Both the position numbers and the translations under genes were made by a program. A model generated the notes under the pieces. It was not told the DNA's origin. It searched no databases and saw only the letters and a program-made list of their open reading frames with translations. A stretch of 19,948 bases of DNA from Ettlia oleoabundans. Taxonomy: Eukaryota; Chlorophyta; Chlorophyceae; Chlamydomonadales. Shown in pieces: positions 8,658-19,948 of this stretch (position 1 is the first letter of the stretch; every line of letters starts with the position of its first letter). Location of the stretch: NCBI GenBank assembly GCA_019693395.1, contig JAAMXP010002418.1, positions 1 through 19,948 of the forward strand, read 5' to 3'.

Positions 8658-11600
8658 CTAGGGAATCTCAGTGTACCCGCTGTGCTGCGCCCGGCCGCCC
8701 TCCCCTCTGCTGCCGGCCCCGCCGCCTTTGCCGCCGTTGCCGCCACCATTGCCGCTGCCTTTGCTGCCACTATTGCTGCCGCCGCTGAAGTGTAGCAGTG
8801 CCTGGCTGCCATCAGAGTCCTCCTCAGCATCGCTATCATGCGCCCTGGGGCTGCCGCCACTTCGCCGTCTGTCTTCTTTGCGGAACAGCTTATTGAAAGG
8901 CTTGCGCACCAGGGTATTAGGCGCCTGCACGAACGACTCGCGCGCTGTGGTCCACGTGCGCCGACCCACCTCTGCAAACACAGCGCAGCGCAGCGTGGCA
9001 GGGCACAGCAGGGAACAGGGTGTGATGAAGCACAGACGCTGTCCCCCAGGCAGCGGCGGGGTTGCGAGCAAAGGGTTGAAGTGAGAATACCAATATGTGA
9101 ACACGCACCGTGCCCACTGACACGTTGTAGCACACCATCACCAGCAAGATACCACACCACCACCTTCACCCTAAATATCACCAGCCCCACCTGTGAGGTT
9201 GTCTGTGGTCTGCTGCACCGTGTCTGTCACGACTGCATTGACGTCGGTCACCACGTCTCGAACGTCAAACATGACACGCAGGTTCTTCATGAACCCCGGG
9301 GGCGGCCGGCTGGCATCCATGTAATCCTGCGGGGAGGAAAGGTTGGAGGGAGTCAGGGAAAGAAAGTGGGAATGTATGGAAGAAGAAAAGAGCCCTGGGA
9401 GTATGATTATGAATAAAGCAAGCGGTGGCCTTTATGGGCGGCAGCGGTTGTTGGTTATGGCATGCAGAGGAGACCAACAGGCAAACCCACGCGAGCGTAG
9501 GACGACGTTGCAACCATGGCAGGGCAGCCTGTGGCAGGCACCCTGACTGCATCAATGCTGCTGTCCGCAGCAACAACATCCGCCCACTGGCTTGGCAAAA
9601 AATCGCAGCAAATAGGCCGGCAGGCAGCAACTCACCCGTGGTGGGAAGGCATGCGCGTGTGCCACTGCTGCCATGAACATCTCGATGCTGCAACAGAAGA
9701 AGCGGACACACCAATGTCAGCAGGCCCAACATGAGCGCCATACTAACTGCAGCATCAGCACTTTACAGCAGCGCCCAACCCTCAATCCGGCCACCAACAA
9801 ACCCATTCAGTCACCACCACAACTGCTGTCCACCATAAATCAAATATCACATAACAGACACCCACCCACCCATTCAACCCCCCCACCACCCCCCACCAAC
9901 ACCACCACACACACACACACCATATCAGGAAATTTTGCAGCCCCGCCGCCACATCATCGGTGTCATAGGTGCTCCACTCAGCGGGGCGGATGAGGCCCAG
10001 CCTGGCGCAAATGGCGATGAATACTGCAGGGAAAAGAGGTGGGCTGGTTGCACTGGTGAGCGGGTGGCGACTGCATGGGCTGGCTAACCAGGTGCGGGGC
10101 CTTGTGGGAGGATTTGAGCCCAACATGGCATGCAGGAAAAGTGGCATCAACATGCCAAAAACAGCGCGTCGAATCAGAGAGAGTGCTCTCACTGAGGTCA
10201 CACCCTTTGTAGAAGGTCCACAACTCCCAACAATCGCTGCTGCCCCGCTGCCACTGTCACCACCAGGGCTACATATCATAAAACATTTAAAAAAATCGTA
10301 CTTACAATCCCCCATGCTAAACTTGCAGCAACCGCCGCACTCGCCACCCACCCGACTGCCAGTAGGTCACAAACACAACCAGCTTGATGACCACAAACTT
10401 GGACAGGGGGCGTATGGGGCGCAGCTCGTCGCGGGTGGCGCGGTACAGCAGCACCAGGCAGTACAAAGCCCACATCTGGGTGAAGTTGTTCACAGCCGCC
10501 ACGTACGGATAGGCACGGTCTCGTCGAAACTCGCCGTCGCCGAACACACCTGCAAAGGCCAAGGTTGTGCTCTTCCAACCGCATGACGGTTTGTAACATC
10601 TTAAAACGGGTATGCATGGGTGGCACAAGCCAAGTGAGTTTTAGTATCTGGCAGAAAGGCCACCTAGTGCAAGCCTCAAACCCAAGCACGTGATGCGCCG
10701 CCGCCCCGCTGCCGCCGGCCCCATCCCACCCCCGCCCCCCCCCCCACACACACGTCTCTCCTGCCTCAACCATGCCTCCCCACATGTAGTTGCTCTTGTT
10801 GAGAGGCGCCCCACCCACCCGCAATGTTTGTGACCACCGACACAGCCGTCATGAGTGGGCGGGCTATGACGTACGAAAGCACACCGCGCTTGGTCTCCCA
10901 CAAGAACTGCTCCCCCATGGGCCATGGCTCAAGCAGCTTGTCCACCGGCCACAAGTGCGGCACCTGCTCCTTGACAGTGAAGTAGGCTACACAGGAATCC
11001 AGTGTGGTAGATGGGTGAAGGAGGGAGGGTAATGATTGATTGGCAGGCAGCTGAGCTTGCCAAGTACTGTTGGGGGTGGGGGTTGCGTCGGGCACTATGG
11101 CGGGCTGCGGCTGTCGCAGGGGTGCAAGTGCAACGCAAACAATTGGTGCTGCCCACAGACCACTGTCCTTCTTGCTGCTGTTCTATAAGGTTGGTACCCT
11201 ATATAAACCTCTTCATGTCACGCCCCCGCACACTCAGAATCAAGCAGGCAGGCAAACATGCACGCACGCATGCGCAAACAAAGCGAGCACGCCAGCCGCC
11301 AGCCAGCAGCCTCATTCACCAGCAATGTCCCCATATTCGTCTTCCAGGTATGCCACCAGGTAGGAAAAAAATTGGTAGATCACGAAAGCCTCGTAGCACT
11401 CACGGATGGGATCAATGTAGAAGCTGGAAACAGGAGGGTGGTGGGGAGGCACGGGGTGGGGCGGTGGGACGCCATGGAAGGAGCTTGGGGGAAGAAATAG
11501 ACAGGAATGACTGCTTAACGGCGGCGGCCCTGGGATTGTAAGAACAACATACAGGCATGCCACTCACCGAGCCTCTTTGAACCTCAGGCTGAGCCAGGAG

Positions 11601-12348
11601 TCCACGGCATAGATGGGCACCATCCACAGGATGCGTACCACACGCAGCTGCAGCTTGGGACGGTTGTAGTACTCCAGGTGCATGGCCACCTGTGGTAGTG
11701 AAAACGGGTGGAAAACAGGCAGCAGCGGCAACACGGCTGCGGATGGGGACATAGCAAGAACCAATGGCAAGTGGGGACAAGCCCAAACGCCTGTTGGCCC
11801 CTTGCCCAGCCCCTGGCAGCCGTTCCAGTCCGTGTCAGCTGCATAGCACCCACAAATGCATTGCATGGTACTATTGCCGTGCTGGCGGGTTGCCTGGCAT
11901 ACTGGTGCTGATGGCGGGACGGCATTGCCGCACCTCGTAAATGGAGGCGGAAACTGCCAAGATGACAAAGACGCCGGCGATAAACCATGCTGCAGGGACC
12001 CAGCAGAATTAGGAGGATGTAGAGAGTAAAACAAGAGCGTGTCGCCAAGCATGTAACTGCTCAAGGGCTCGGCGCAGGTGCAGGTGCAGGTCGGCACCTG
12101 CACCCGGGCCCTCCCGCCCACCCCGCCTGATACTCGCCCTGGTAATGCACGCTGTACTTCGCCTTCTTGAACTCCACTACCATCCAGGGCAATGCAGACA
12201 GCGTCGCCACGGCCAGCAGGATCCATAGCTGCAGCAAAAAGTCTCGAGGCAGTGAGCAAGCGATCGGCACGAGTGACCACCTCCGCGCCAGCACGGCAGC
12301 GCTTTGACTCACCGCTCGGAACACACGTCGCACTGGAACCAGCGGCAT
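8658..12348 (-). CDS. TMEM184 / OST-alpha (DUF300) multi-pass membrane protein, 11 exons
   Basis: Predicted 459 residues. Exons: 12348-12313, 12228-12138, 11989-11934, 11689-11568, 11423-11320, 10986-10819, 10549-10352, 10023-9921, 9687-9636, 9326-9191, 8971-8658; all phases agree. Intron 2 needs a GC donor (CAGG|GCGAGT). Family motifs in order: HLEYYNRPKLQLRVVRILWM (residues 64-83), MVPIYAVDSWLSL, FYIDPIRECYEAFVIY, YPYVAAVNNFTQMWALYCLV (207-226), KFVVIKLVVFVTYWQ, FLICIEMFMAAVAH. Likely membrane segments: about 13-32, 43-60, 78-96, 113-128, 171-192, 215-230, 244-272. The family includes TMEM184, plant LAZ1 and OST-alpha; eukaryotic members sit in endomembranes or the plasma membrane and are linked to solute or lipid transport and vacuole function, so the substrate here is unknown. 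Residues 311-459 form a probably cytosolic tail that is basic, then acidic (SDAEEDSD), then Gly/Ser-rich. The gene faces SGR tail to tail and diverges from the metallo-beta-lactamase gene. Confidence 0.9.
9907..9920. repeat. (AC)7 microsatellite abutting a splice donor
   Basis: Seven AC units on the plus strand read as GT on the coding (minus) strand of the TMEM184-type gene. They begin exactly at the donor of exon 8 (CTGATATG|GTGTGTGT). Confidence 0.85.
10735..10745. repeat. Homopolymer C run (11 nt) in intron 6 of the TMEM184-type gene
   Basis: Eleven consecutive C on the plus strand (G on the coding strand) follow another C-rich stretch. It lies in intron 6, and I assign no function. Its length may be unreliable in the assembly. 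Confidence 0.85.
11990..12137 (-). other. Probable GC-AG intron (intron 2 of the TMEM184-type gene)
   Basis: Exon 2 encodes a hydrophobic helix ending KYSVHYQ and must join in phase 1 to the next exon, AWFIAGVFVILAVS. The only donor-like site in that phase is CAGG|GCGAGT, which differs from GTGAGT only at the second base. The acceptor is CCCTGCAG. Nearby GT sites give the wrong phase. Confidence 0.6.
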
Positions 12349-12851
12349 CGCGACAGCGCTGTAGAACCCTCAAACAACGCGTCCCGAGCCAGGTACTAGG
12401 CGGTGCGAAGCATGCCTGGCGATCAAACCGCCCTTTTGTGCCCATGAAAAAACTGCAGATGCTTGTAAATTGCTCCTTTCCGCCAGTGACGTGTGCCAGC
12501 TTGGCGCCGCCATTGGGTATGTGCGCTGCCTGCGGCACATCCCAGCTGTTACTGTGCAGGTAATGCTGCAGGGGTAACCAAATTGCATCAACGTTTTGGT
12601 GCGAGTCCGTCCATGGGCAACAAGCCTGAGAGGTGTGGGCTGGGGATGCGCCACGTCAACTCCACATGCCAGATCCAGGTCACCCAGGTTCCCCAAAGAC
12701 CCAATTCTCCGCCCGTGCATTTTGCGACCCATTTAGGGAGGGCAACTCTAAACTGATTTCTGAAGTCCTTAATCTGCGGTTTCTCGCTAAATCAAGAGGT
12801 CCTAATAGCGGCAGCTTGACCCCTGCTCGCGAAACCTCGTCCCCTAGCATC
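12349..12851. promoter_or_regulatory. Divergent upstream region, TMEM184-type and metallo-beta-lactamase-fold genes
   Basis: These 503 nt lie between two divergent start codons. I see no clear TATA box or repeat. From 12633 the plus strand is open in the frame of the metallo-beta-lactamase-fold gene, with an in-frame ATG at 12666, so part of the region could be an N-terminal extension rather than a leader. Confidence 0.5.
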
Positions 12852-15210
12852 ATGGTGTCGTCTGACAGATCCAAGGTGGTCCTGGCTGCTGCCGCCATCC
12901 CAGCCCTCCTGTTAGGCGTCCTGCTGTTGTGGCAGTGGCGCAGCACGGCGTGCACCTTCCAGGAGGTTGCCCCTGGCGTCTACCTGTGCCGCCAGAGGCA
13001 TGGGGGCTACCAGCTGCAGACCGCGCTCATCAACGTGCAGGCTAAGGAGGGGCTGTGGCCCTGGCGCCGACTGGTGAGCGGTGGTGACGGGGCACTAGCA
13101 GCGAGCAGGGCAACCGAGAGGGTGATATCGAACTGGAAAGGGTGGGGCAGGTGCATCCTCGAACCTCTGCGACCTTGACAATAAATACCAGTCAGTGACA
13201 TTCTGATTCAGCAGCAGCAGTGAATTTAGTATATCGTGCTGTCTCGACACAGGTGTTGCACATGCCATTACACAAACCATTATACCGCAAACGATATTTG
13301 TGTGCAGGTGGGCCACTGGGTGTTGGTGGATGCCGGCGTCCCAGACTCCTGGCTCTCAGGCGGCCACGCCTCCAGCCTGTTTAAGGCCCTGCGCCGCAAG
13401 CTGCGCCCAGCCAGGCGTGGGGAGCCGGCAGGCCAGCTGGACCTCGTCCTGTGTGAGCTGACCTGGCGCCTGGCAGGCTGCAAATAGCAGCTAGCAGTCA
13501 CAGCGGCGGCACCCTTGTCCAGCTGATGATGTTGGTTGCTGAACCAGCGTTGTGTCTCTGGCCACAGCGTTTGATGTCATTCAAATCATAGGTTTCCCTA
13601 CAACGCTTCGCAGCCTCACCCCCAAGCCCTTACCCCCGCCTTGCTATTATTTGTTGCTGGGTGCAGTGACACATGCACATCCAACGGGAGCACTGCCCAA
13701 GCTGCTGCAGGCTTACCCTGGTGCCAAGGTGTGCTATGCTTATCTTGCTCTGCACCACCTCAGCGTGCAATCACCACAGTTGTTACTCACCTGTTCTTGG
13801 CGTCTTGTGACTGCAGTTGCTTGTGCTGTTCACTGGCCAGCGGCTGCATCCCTAACCGGTCGTAAATCCATGTTGGGCACCCCATGCTGTGCAGGTGGCA
13901 GCGCATGCCGACGAGCTGCCGGCACTGCAGCAGCAGGGGCTGCCGCCAGACCGCCTGCTGCCCCTGCTGGGCGAGGGGGCTGATTTGGTAGATGCCGCAA
14001 AGGCAGCCGGGGGTGCTGTCAAGAAGGCGCTGCACTGGATGCCACGAGGGGAGCTCAGGTGCAAAGAGAATGGCAGTGCTGGCTGCCGGGATTGCGCAAC
14101 AGCTTGATAATGCAACTCGTTTCAGCTGCGGCTGACAGTGCCTACAACTGCAACTTTGCGCAGGGCATGATTTTAGGAGCCTGTCCCCCAAACATTTGAC
14201 TGGCTGTAATAGCAACATGTGTTATGGCAATTGTACTGCTGCCCTTTGTATGCAGCTTTGTCAAGGTTGCAGGGCACACGCCCGGCTCTATTGCACTTAT
14301 CCACACACCCAGGCAAGTTTGGTTGCGACCCTGGGGCTTGTGACTAAATCACATGTTACTTGCCATCAAGTCCCAGCTTGCTCAGCACGCACCTCACGTG
14401 CTGCACGCTAGTGGTTGTTGCTTTGTGAAGTACAGCTTGTGTGCAGCGGAGCTTGCAACAAAACCGCAGCACGTTGTGTGCCATTCGTCACCTGCAGCGG
14501 CACTTTGCTGGCAGGAGATGCTGTTACACCAAGGAAGGGATGGATGGGCAGGGCAGCCCCGTCGACGGGCTTCAGCGCACCGCCCCACTCAAACGCCAGC
14601 ACTGCGGCGTTGCAGGCAGCTGCCAAGTCCTTCATCTTGCAGGTAACATGGGAGGTTGGCTCATCTGTAGGGAAGAATTGGCGTTTGATAGCTAGTTGGG
14701 TTGCGATGGATGCGTGGTACAGAACAAGAAGGTGCAGCAGCCAGATGAAGTTACAAGAGTATCCTAGCATCTGAGGTCTGCTCATGCAGCACCCTACCTT
14801 ACCCAACCATGCCCCTCAGTTCGCAGCTGCCTTGGGGCCCTTCCTAAGCTCACTTTGTTTCCCCTTCCCTCTCCACTGCTGTGCATTTCAACTTCCTTTA
14901 CATGCTTCCTCCTTCCTTCTCCTTCACTGATCCCTGGCAGGACCGACAGTGGGAGTGGCTTCTGCCACTTCACGGCGGCAATTACAGCAGGCAGCAGGCA
15001 CGAGCGCTGGTGATCAGCTGGCCAGATGAGAGTGAGAAGCCGGCCGCTGCTAGGGAAGAGGAGACTCAGCAGCACAAGGCTGGGGCACCGGTTGGCACAG
15101 ATGATTCACAGGCAGAGGTGGGAACAGCGCTTCTCCAGGGCATCCTACGGCATTGTCGTGCCATCCCCAGGAAGCAAGCTGGAAAGAGCATGCGGGACAC
15201 CGGGCCATGA
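12852..15210 (+). CDS. Membrane-anchored metallo-beta-lactamase-fold protein with incomplete metal motif
   Basis: Predicted 354 residues. Exons: 12852-13073, 13308-13452, 13667-13728, 13895-14058, 14256-14312, 14498-14642, 14941-15210; phases agree. Intron 5 is GC-AG. A hydrophobic segment at residues 9-27 suggests an N-terminal membrane anchor or signal. Fold motifs in order: ALINVQ, WVLVDAGVPDSW, DLVLLTHAHPTGALPKLL (119-136), VAGHTPGSIALIH (202-214), GTLLAGDAVTPR (218-229) and WLLPLHGGNY (271-280). Expected ligands present are H125, H127, H205, D224 and H276. The usual THxHxDHTGA reads THAHPTGA, so the Asp-His pair of the second metal site is absent. The family comprises Zn or Fe hydrolases and oxidoreductases (glyoxalase II, lactonase and RNase Z types). 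The substrate is unknown, and the protein could be mononuclear or inactive. The ATG at 12666 is in frame and would add 62 residues. Exon 6 could start earlier at an upstream in-phase AG (before CGGAGC). Confidence 0.85.
14313..14497 (+). other. GC-AG intron (intron 5 of the metallo-beta-lactamase-fold gene)
   Basis: The donor is CCCAG|GCAAGT, a perfect GC-donor consensus, and the acceptor is CACCTGCAG. Splicing in phase 2 joins IALIHTP to SGTLLAGDAV, two adjacent strands of the metallo-beta-lactamase fold. This is the best supported of the three GC-AG introns in the window. Confidence 0.8.
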
Positions 15211-15657
15211 AAGACACCTATGCTTTGTTTGCCGAAAAGGCTGCATGGTGGCGGCGGCATGCTGTCTTGACCCTCGGCCCCCCTCCACACAAACACGTAC
15301 TTGATTGGTTAAAATGTGAATGCATGCAGGACTTTGCCACTATTTCCATGCATGACACCGCAGCTGCGGGCCTTGGGCTGAGCGCCAGTGGCGGACAACC
15401 CCCGAGTGAGCATGCCAGCAGTCATGCCACAGGTGTGGGCGCCAGTGAGCTATGAAAAGGAAGAGGATGGGTGTCACGAAGGAAGCTGGACAGCTGAGGA
15501 ACAGCACACCTGTTCTTCCCACCAAGCATTAGTCTAGCAACTCCTACCTAATCAACAATGGGGCTGGATGCCTGCCGCTGGTAAACAGTGTGACGCCGTA
15601 TCACAAAACAGCAGTGCCTTCAGCCTCAAACAAATGCAAGCATATCTTACAATGTTG

Positions 15658-15662
15658 TGTAA
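15658..15662 (+). terminator. Probable TGTAA polyadenylation signal, metallo-beta-lactamase-fold gene
   Basis: This is the first plus-strand TGTAA after the stop, about 450 nt downstream, a spacing very like that of SGR. A second TGTAA follows near 15720. Confidence 0.45.
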
Positions 15663-15888
15663 AACTTGCAGCACGGGTTGTTGTTGGATATCAACGGCAA
15701 CGCTTCTGTCTGCCAGGCCTGTAACAAAGATTTCTGCATGCATGCAACACCACAAACAACTGAGTTGTAACAGACGCCACCAAAGTTCGCAGCATGTGCG
15801 CACAACAAGTCAGAAATCTTCCATGCTGCCACTTTTGACAAATCGCAACTGGAGGGGCCAAATAATGCAACCTGCCTGTTTGCCATAT

Positions 15889-15893
15889 TTACA
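15889..15893 (-). terminator. Probable TGTAA polyadenylation signal for NUO8
   Basis: TTACA on the plus strand reads TGTAA on the minus strand, about 365 nt beyond the NUO8 stop. It is the first one I see in that direction. A second lies at 15647-15651. The two convergent UTRs would lie close together or overlap. Confidence 0.45.
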
Positions 15894-16257
15894 AGCATCC
15901 TGCATGTCACTGACCGGGCATTCCAACCGGTTTTGCCTGCTGTAGGCTGTGAACTAAATCAAAGAGGCGCTGCAAAGCCGGGTCTTGGTTCACTGTCAGG
16001 ATGTGGACTGCAACCAGCAGTCCTGCTTAGTCACATGGTCAAAACCAGCGGCATGCAGCAAATCCATCGTTGCATGCGGACTGAGGGAGTAGAACAAAAA
16101 ACACTTCAGCTGTCGCCGCTGATGGCGCATGTGCACAGCTTGCTTGTCGGAGCCGATCCCTTGGCTCCTCCCCTTCAACCGCGTGCAAGCCCGCACCAGC
16201 CCAGCTCAAACGAGCCGTGCGGCTTGGCCAGCGCATCAGCAGTGCATCCAGCTGTAG

Positions 16258-18194
<1,937 letters not shown>

Positions 18195-18323
18195 CGCCAA
18201 GGAACGCCCTGCTGCCAGTTATGCACGCTTGAGGCGTTGACAAAAATATTGTCAAACGAACGAGCTTGCGGTTTGCTGTATAGAGCTCTTGGTTGGGCGG
18301 GACTCGAGGAAGAACCGTCCAGC
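18195..18323. promoter_or_regulatory. Compact bidirectional promoter candidate, NUO8 / mTERF-like gene
   Basis: Only 129 bp separate the two start codons, so both promoters and both leaders must share it if the starts are right. It contains the inverted repeat at 18237-18255 and a TATA-like TATAGAG at 18279-18285, about 40 nt before the plus-strand ATG. If the mTERF-like gene starts at the later ATG (18398) the space grows to about 200 bp. Confidence 0.55.
18237..18255. repeat. Perfect 7-bp inverted repeat, TTGACAA-N5-TTGTCAA
   Basis: The arms TTGACAA (18237-18243) and TTGTCAA (18249-18255) flank AAATA. The dyad lies about 43 nt from the NUO8 ATG and 69 nt from the mTERF-like ATG. Its palindromic form and AT-rich centre stand out from the GC-rich surroundings and fit a dimeric transcription-factor site. 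TTGAC is also the core of plant W-boxes, but no factor can be named. Confidence 0.6.
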
Positions 18324-19948
18324 ATGGCAGCCCTTCCGCAACGCAATAAGAACTACTGGAGCAATTTTGCAGCAGTCCTTTACAACCTAGCAGTCATGCC
18401 CTGTTTGCGAAAGCGCTTCATTACAACTGTCAGCAACTCACTGACCCCCCATTGCCGCAGTCTGCGGCGCCCGGGGCAGCACGAGGCACAGTGGTTTGTG
18501 ACTGACCACGTAGCGCGCCGCAGAGCCCGGCGACTGGTGGGTTGCCCGGCGACTGGCGGACCCACCGCCGCCACGGCGGCGGTGGCATCGCCAGAGGGAG
18601 TGCCACTGGCGTTTGACTCCAAAGCACAGCGCGACTTGGGCCTGATGCCAACAAGCGAAGAAGTATCGTTGTTGGATGCTTCGCTGGCAGCTGACGACAC
18701 GGATGTGGTCGGCTACTTGCGGCAACAGGTTGGTCGAGCCTTGTGTGGCATGGCCTGCCCCACCCGCCTGCTTGCCGCATAAAAGCTTGCCTATAAAAAC
18801 TTTCAACACTTGAACCTGCTAGTACGAGGGGACACATGTGTATACACGTTTTCGTCAAGCTGTTTCCGGGGGATTGCTGACTCACAGCCGTATCCTTTTG
18901 TTACACCTGGGTCACCCACCATCCCGCGCAGTACAAGCTATCTGACCGGCGTGTCGCACGTGGCAAGGCTCAGCGCATGCTGGCAGCGCTGCAAGCAGCA
19001 GACAGCAGCGTGCAGGCTCTGTCTTTGGAACGGGATGTGCTGCCCAAGCTGCAGGTCGGTCATGCAGGCGGCAGCCCGAAGCCAGTGTTAAGCTGGGTGC
19101 ATGCTTGGTTGTGAGTGTAAGCATTTTACTTGCCTAGCCTAGCATTGCCACTTGCCGGCCTCATATGTCGTAGCAGGCCTCGCCTCACCACACTCTGCTG
19201 CCGTGCTACCACCCTGCCGTACCGCCGCTGCAAACCGCACCGTACCGCAGCTGCTGGAGGCACTGAGCCCGGGGCTGGGGTGGCGGGTGCTGAAGCGGCT
19301 CCCAGAGGAGTTTGGCAGTCCAGAGGCACTCGAACGCTGGCAGCTTGCAGCCGCTTACCTCCACACAATAGGCATACCCCCGCACAAGGTAAAATGGAGG
19401 CTGCTTGTCGTATCATGCTGCGCTGTATGCTGCGTGCATCATTTGCTAGCACATTGTGCTGCAGTTGGCTGGCTGCGCTTCGCCCTGTAGCTGCACCCAC
19501 ACAGGAGCACAAGAGTGGCTGAGCAGACCTGCCGTGGCTGCCGTTACGATGGTTGTTTCTTTGATCTTCTGGTTGCTGAGCTAAGCTCATGTGAGGGCTG
19601 GTTTATCTTATGTACAAGCCATCAGAGCCACATTCTACACAACTACACTTAGTACCGCAATCATTACCCCCCCACCCCTGCTGCCTTGTTGTCATCTTTC
19701 TTTGGCTGAATGCTCAGTTATTCAACGGTCAGTGCTTTCTGTTCCCGACACCAATCGCTCCCTGCAGATTACCGAGTGGTTTGTGCGGCACAACACACTG
19801 CTGAAACAAGCGGTGGCTGCACCCGACAGCCTGCGCAGGCTGTTTGAGTGGCTGCGGGGTGATCTGGGATTGCAGCCGCCAGCACTGCTCAAGGTGGTGG
19901 ACAGAGTGCCGTACATACTGCAGGTGGGTGAGTGGGTGGGTGGTAGGG
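18324..19948 (+). CDS. mTERF-like protein, 5' part only (runs off the right edge)
   Basis: Exons: 18324-18728, 18932-19054, 19251-19388, 19768-19923, each joining in phase 0; the donor CAG|GTGGGT follows at 19924 and the gene continues outside. The first 274 residues are seen. The N-terminus is basic (MPCLRKRFITTVSN from the internal ATG at 18398; RRRARRLVG later), which suits organelle import. Residues about 177-274 show Leu-rich helix pairs with mTERF-like spacing: LLEALSPGLGWRVLKRLPEE, AAAYLHTIGIPPHK, SLRRLFEWLRGDLGLQPPAL, LLKVVDRVPYILQ. mTERF proteins bind nucleic acid in mitochondria or chloroplasts and affect transcription, splicing or translation; which applies here is unknown. Exon 3's acceptor (CCGTACCGCAG) is weak. 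The start could be 18324 or 18398. The family call is moderate because most repeats lie beyond the window. Confidence 0.68.

Larger units (their letters stand above)
15211..16257. other. Gene-free convergent region (two 3' UTRs)
   Basis: About 1 kb lies between the stop codons of the plus-strand metallo-beta-lactamase-fold gene and minus-strand NUO8. It holds their likely polyadenylation signals. I see no family-like coding exon. The 82-codon frame starting at 15207, overlapping the upstream stop as ATGA, has no recognisable motif. Confidence 0.6.

Noticed and set aside
8671..9084. Plus-strand frame rich in Pro and Leu (137 codons)
   Set aside because: It is the antisense of the Gly/Ser-rich last exon of the TMEM184-type gene; its composition follows from the GGN repeats.
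15207..15455. 82-codon plus frame overlapping the metallo-beta-lactamase-fold stop (ATGA)
   Set aside because: No recognisable motif, low-complexity end, and it sits where a 3' UTR is expected. ATGA overlap is a bacterial operon feature with little meaning in this nuclear genome.

Overview
This window looks like nuclear DNA of a green alga (Chlorophyta). The genes are split by many short introns (about 60-500 nt) with GT-AG and some GC-AG borders. TGTAA, the chlorophyte polyadenylation signal, lies about 450 nt past two stop codons. The gene content includes a chloroplast STAY-GREEN Mg-dechelatase, a mitochondrial complex I subunit and an mTERF-like protein. I saw no prokaryotic operons, CRISPR array, transposase or RNA gene. 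Exon models were built by hand by matching frames, splice sites and intron phases, so exon ends are predictions.

Layout. (1) 234-5263 minus: a 12-exon gene for a secreted right-handed beta-helix (pectin-lyase-fold) protein of 567 residues. (2) 5264-6049: a divergent upstream region that may hold exons of an unrecognised minus-strand gene. (3) 6050-7998 plus: a 3-exon STAY-GREEN (SGR) gene with a transit peptide and a long low-complexity tail. (4) 8658-12348 minus: an 11-exon TMEM184/OST-alpha (DUF300) membrane protein, convergent with SGR. (5) 12852-15210 plus: a 7-exon membrane-anchored metallo-beta-lactamase-fold protein whose metal motif lacks the usual Asp-His pair. (6) 15211-16257: a gene-free convergent region. 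(7) 16258-18194 minus: a 6-exon gene for the complex I TYKY subunit (NDUFS8/NUO8). (8) 18324 to beyond the right edge, plus: an mTERF-like gene, divergent from NUO8 across only 129 bp.

The genes do not form a pathway. NUO8 and the mTERF-like gene could share a bidirectional promoter and both may serve organelles. The most notable points are the apparent loss of DH from the metallo-beta-lactamase motif, the enlarged SGR protein, three GC-AG introns in three genes, an inverted repeat inside the NUO8/mTERF promoter, and the possible unrecognised gene upstream of SGR.
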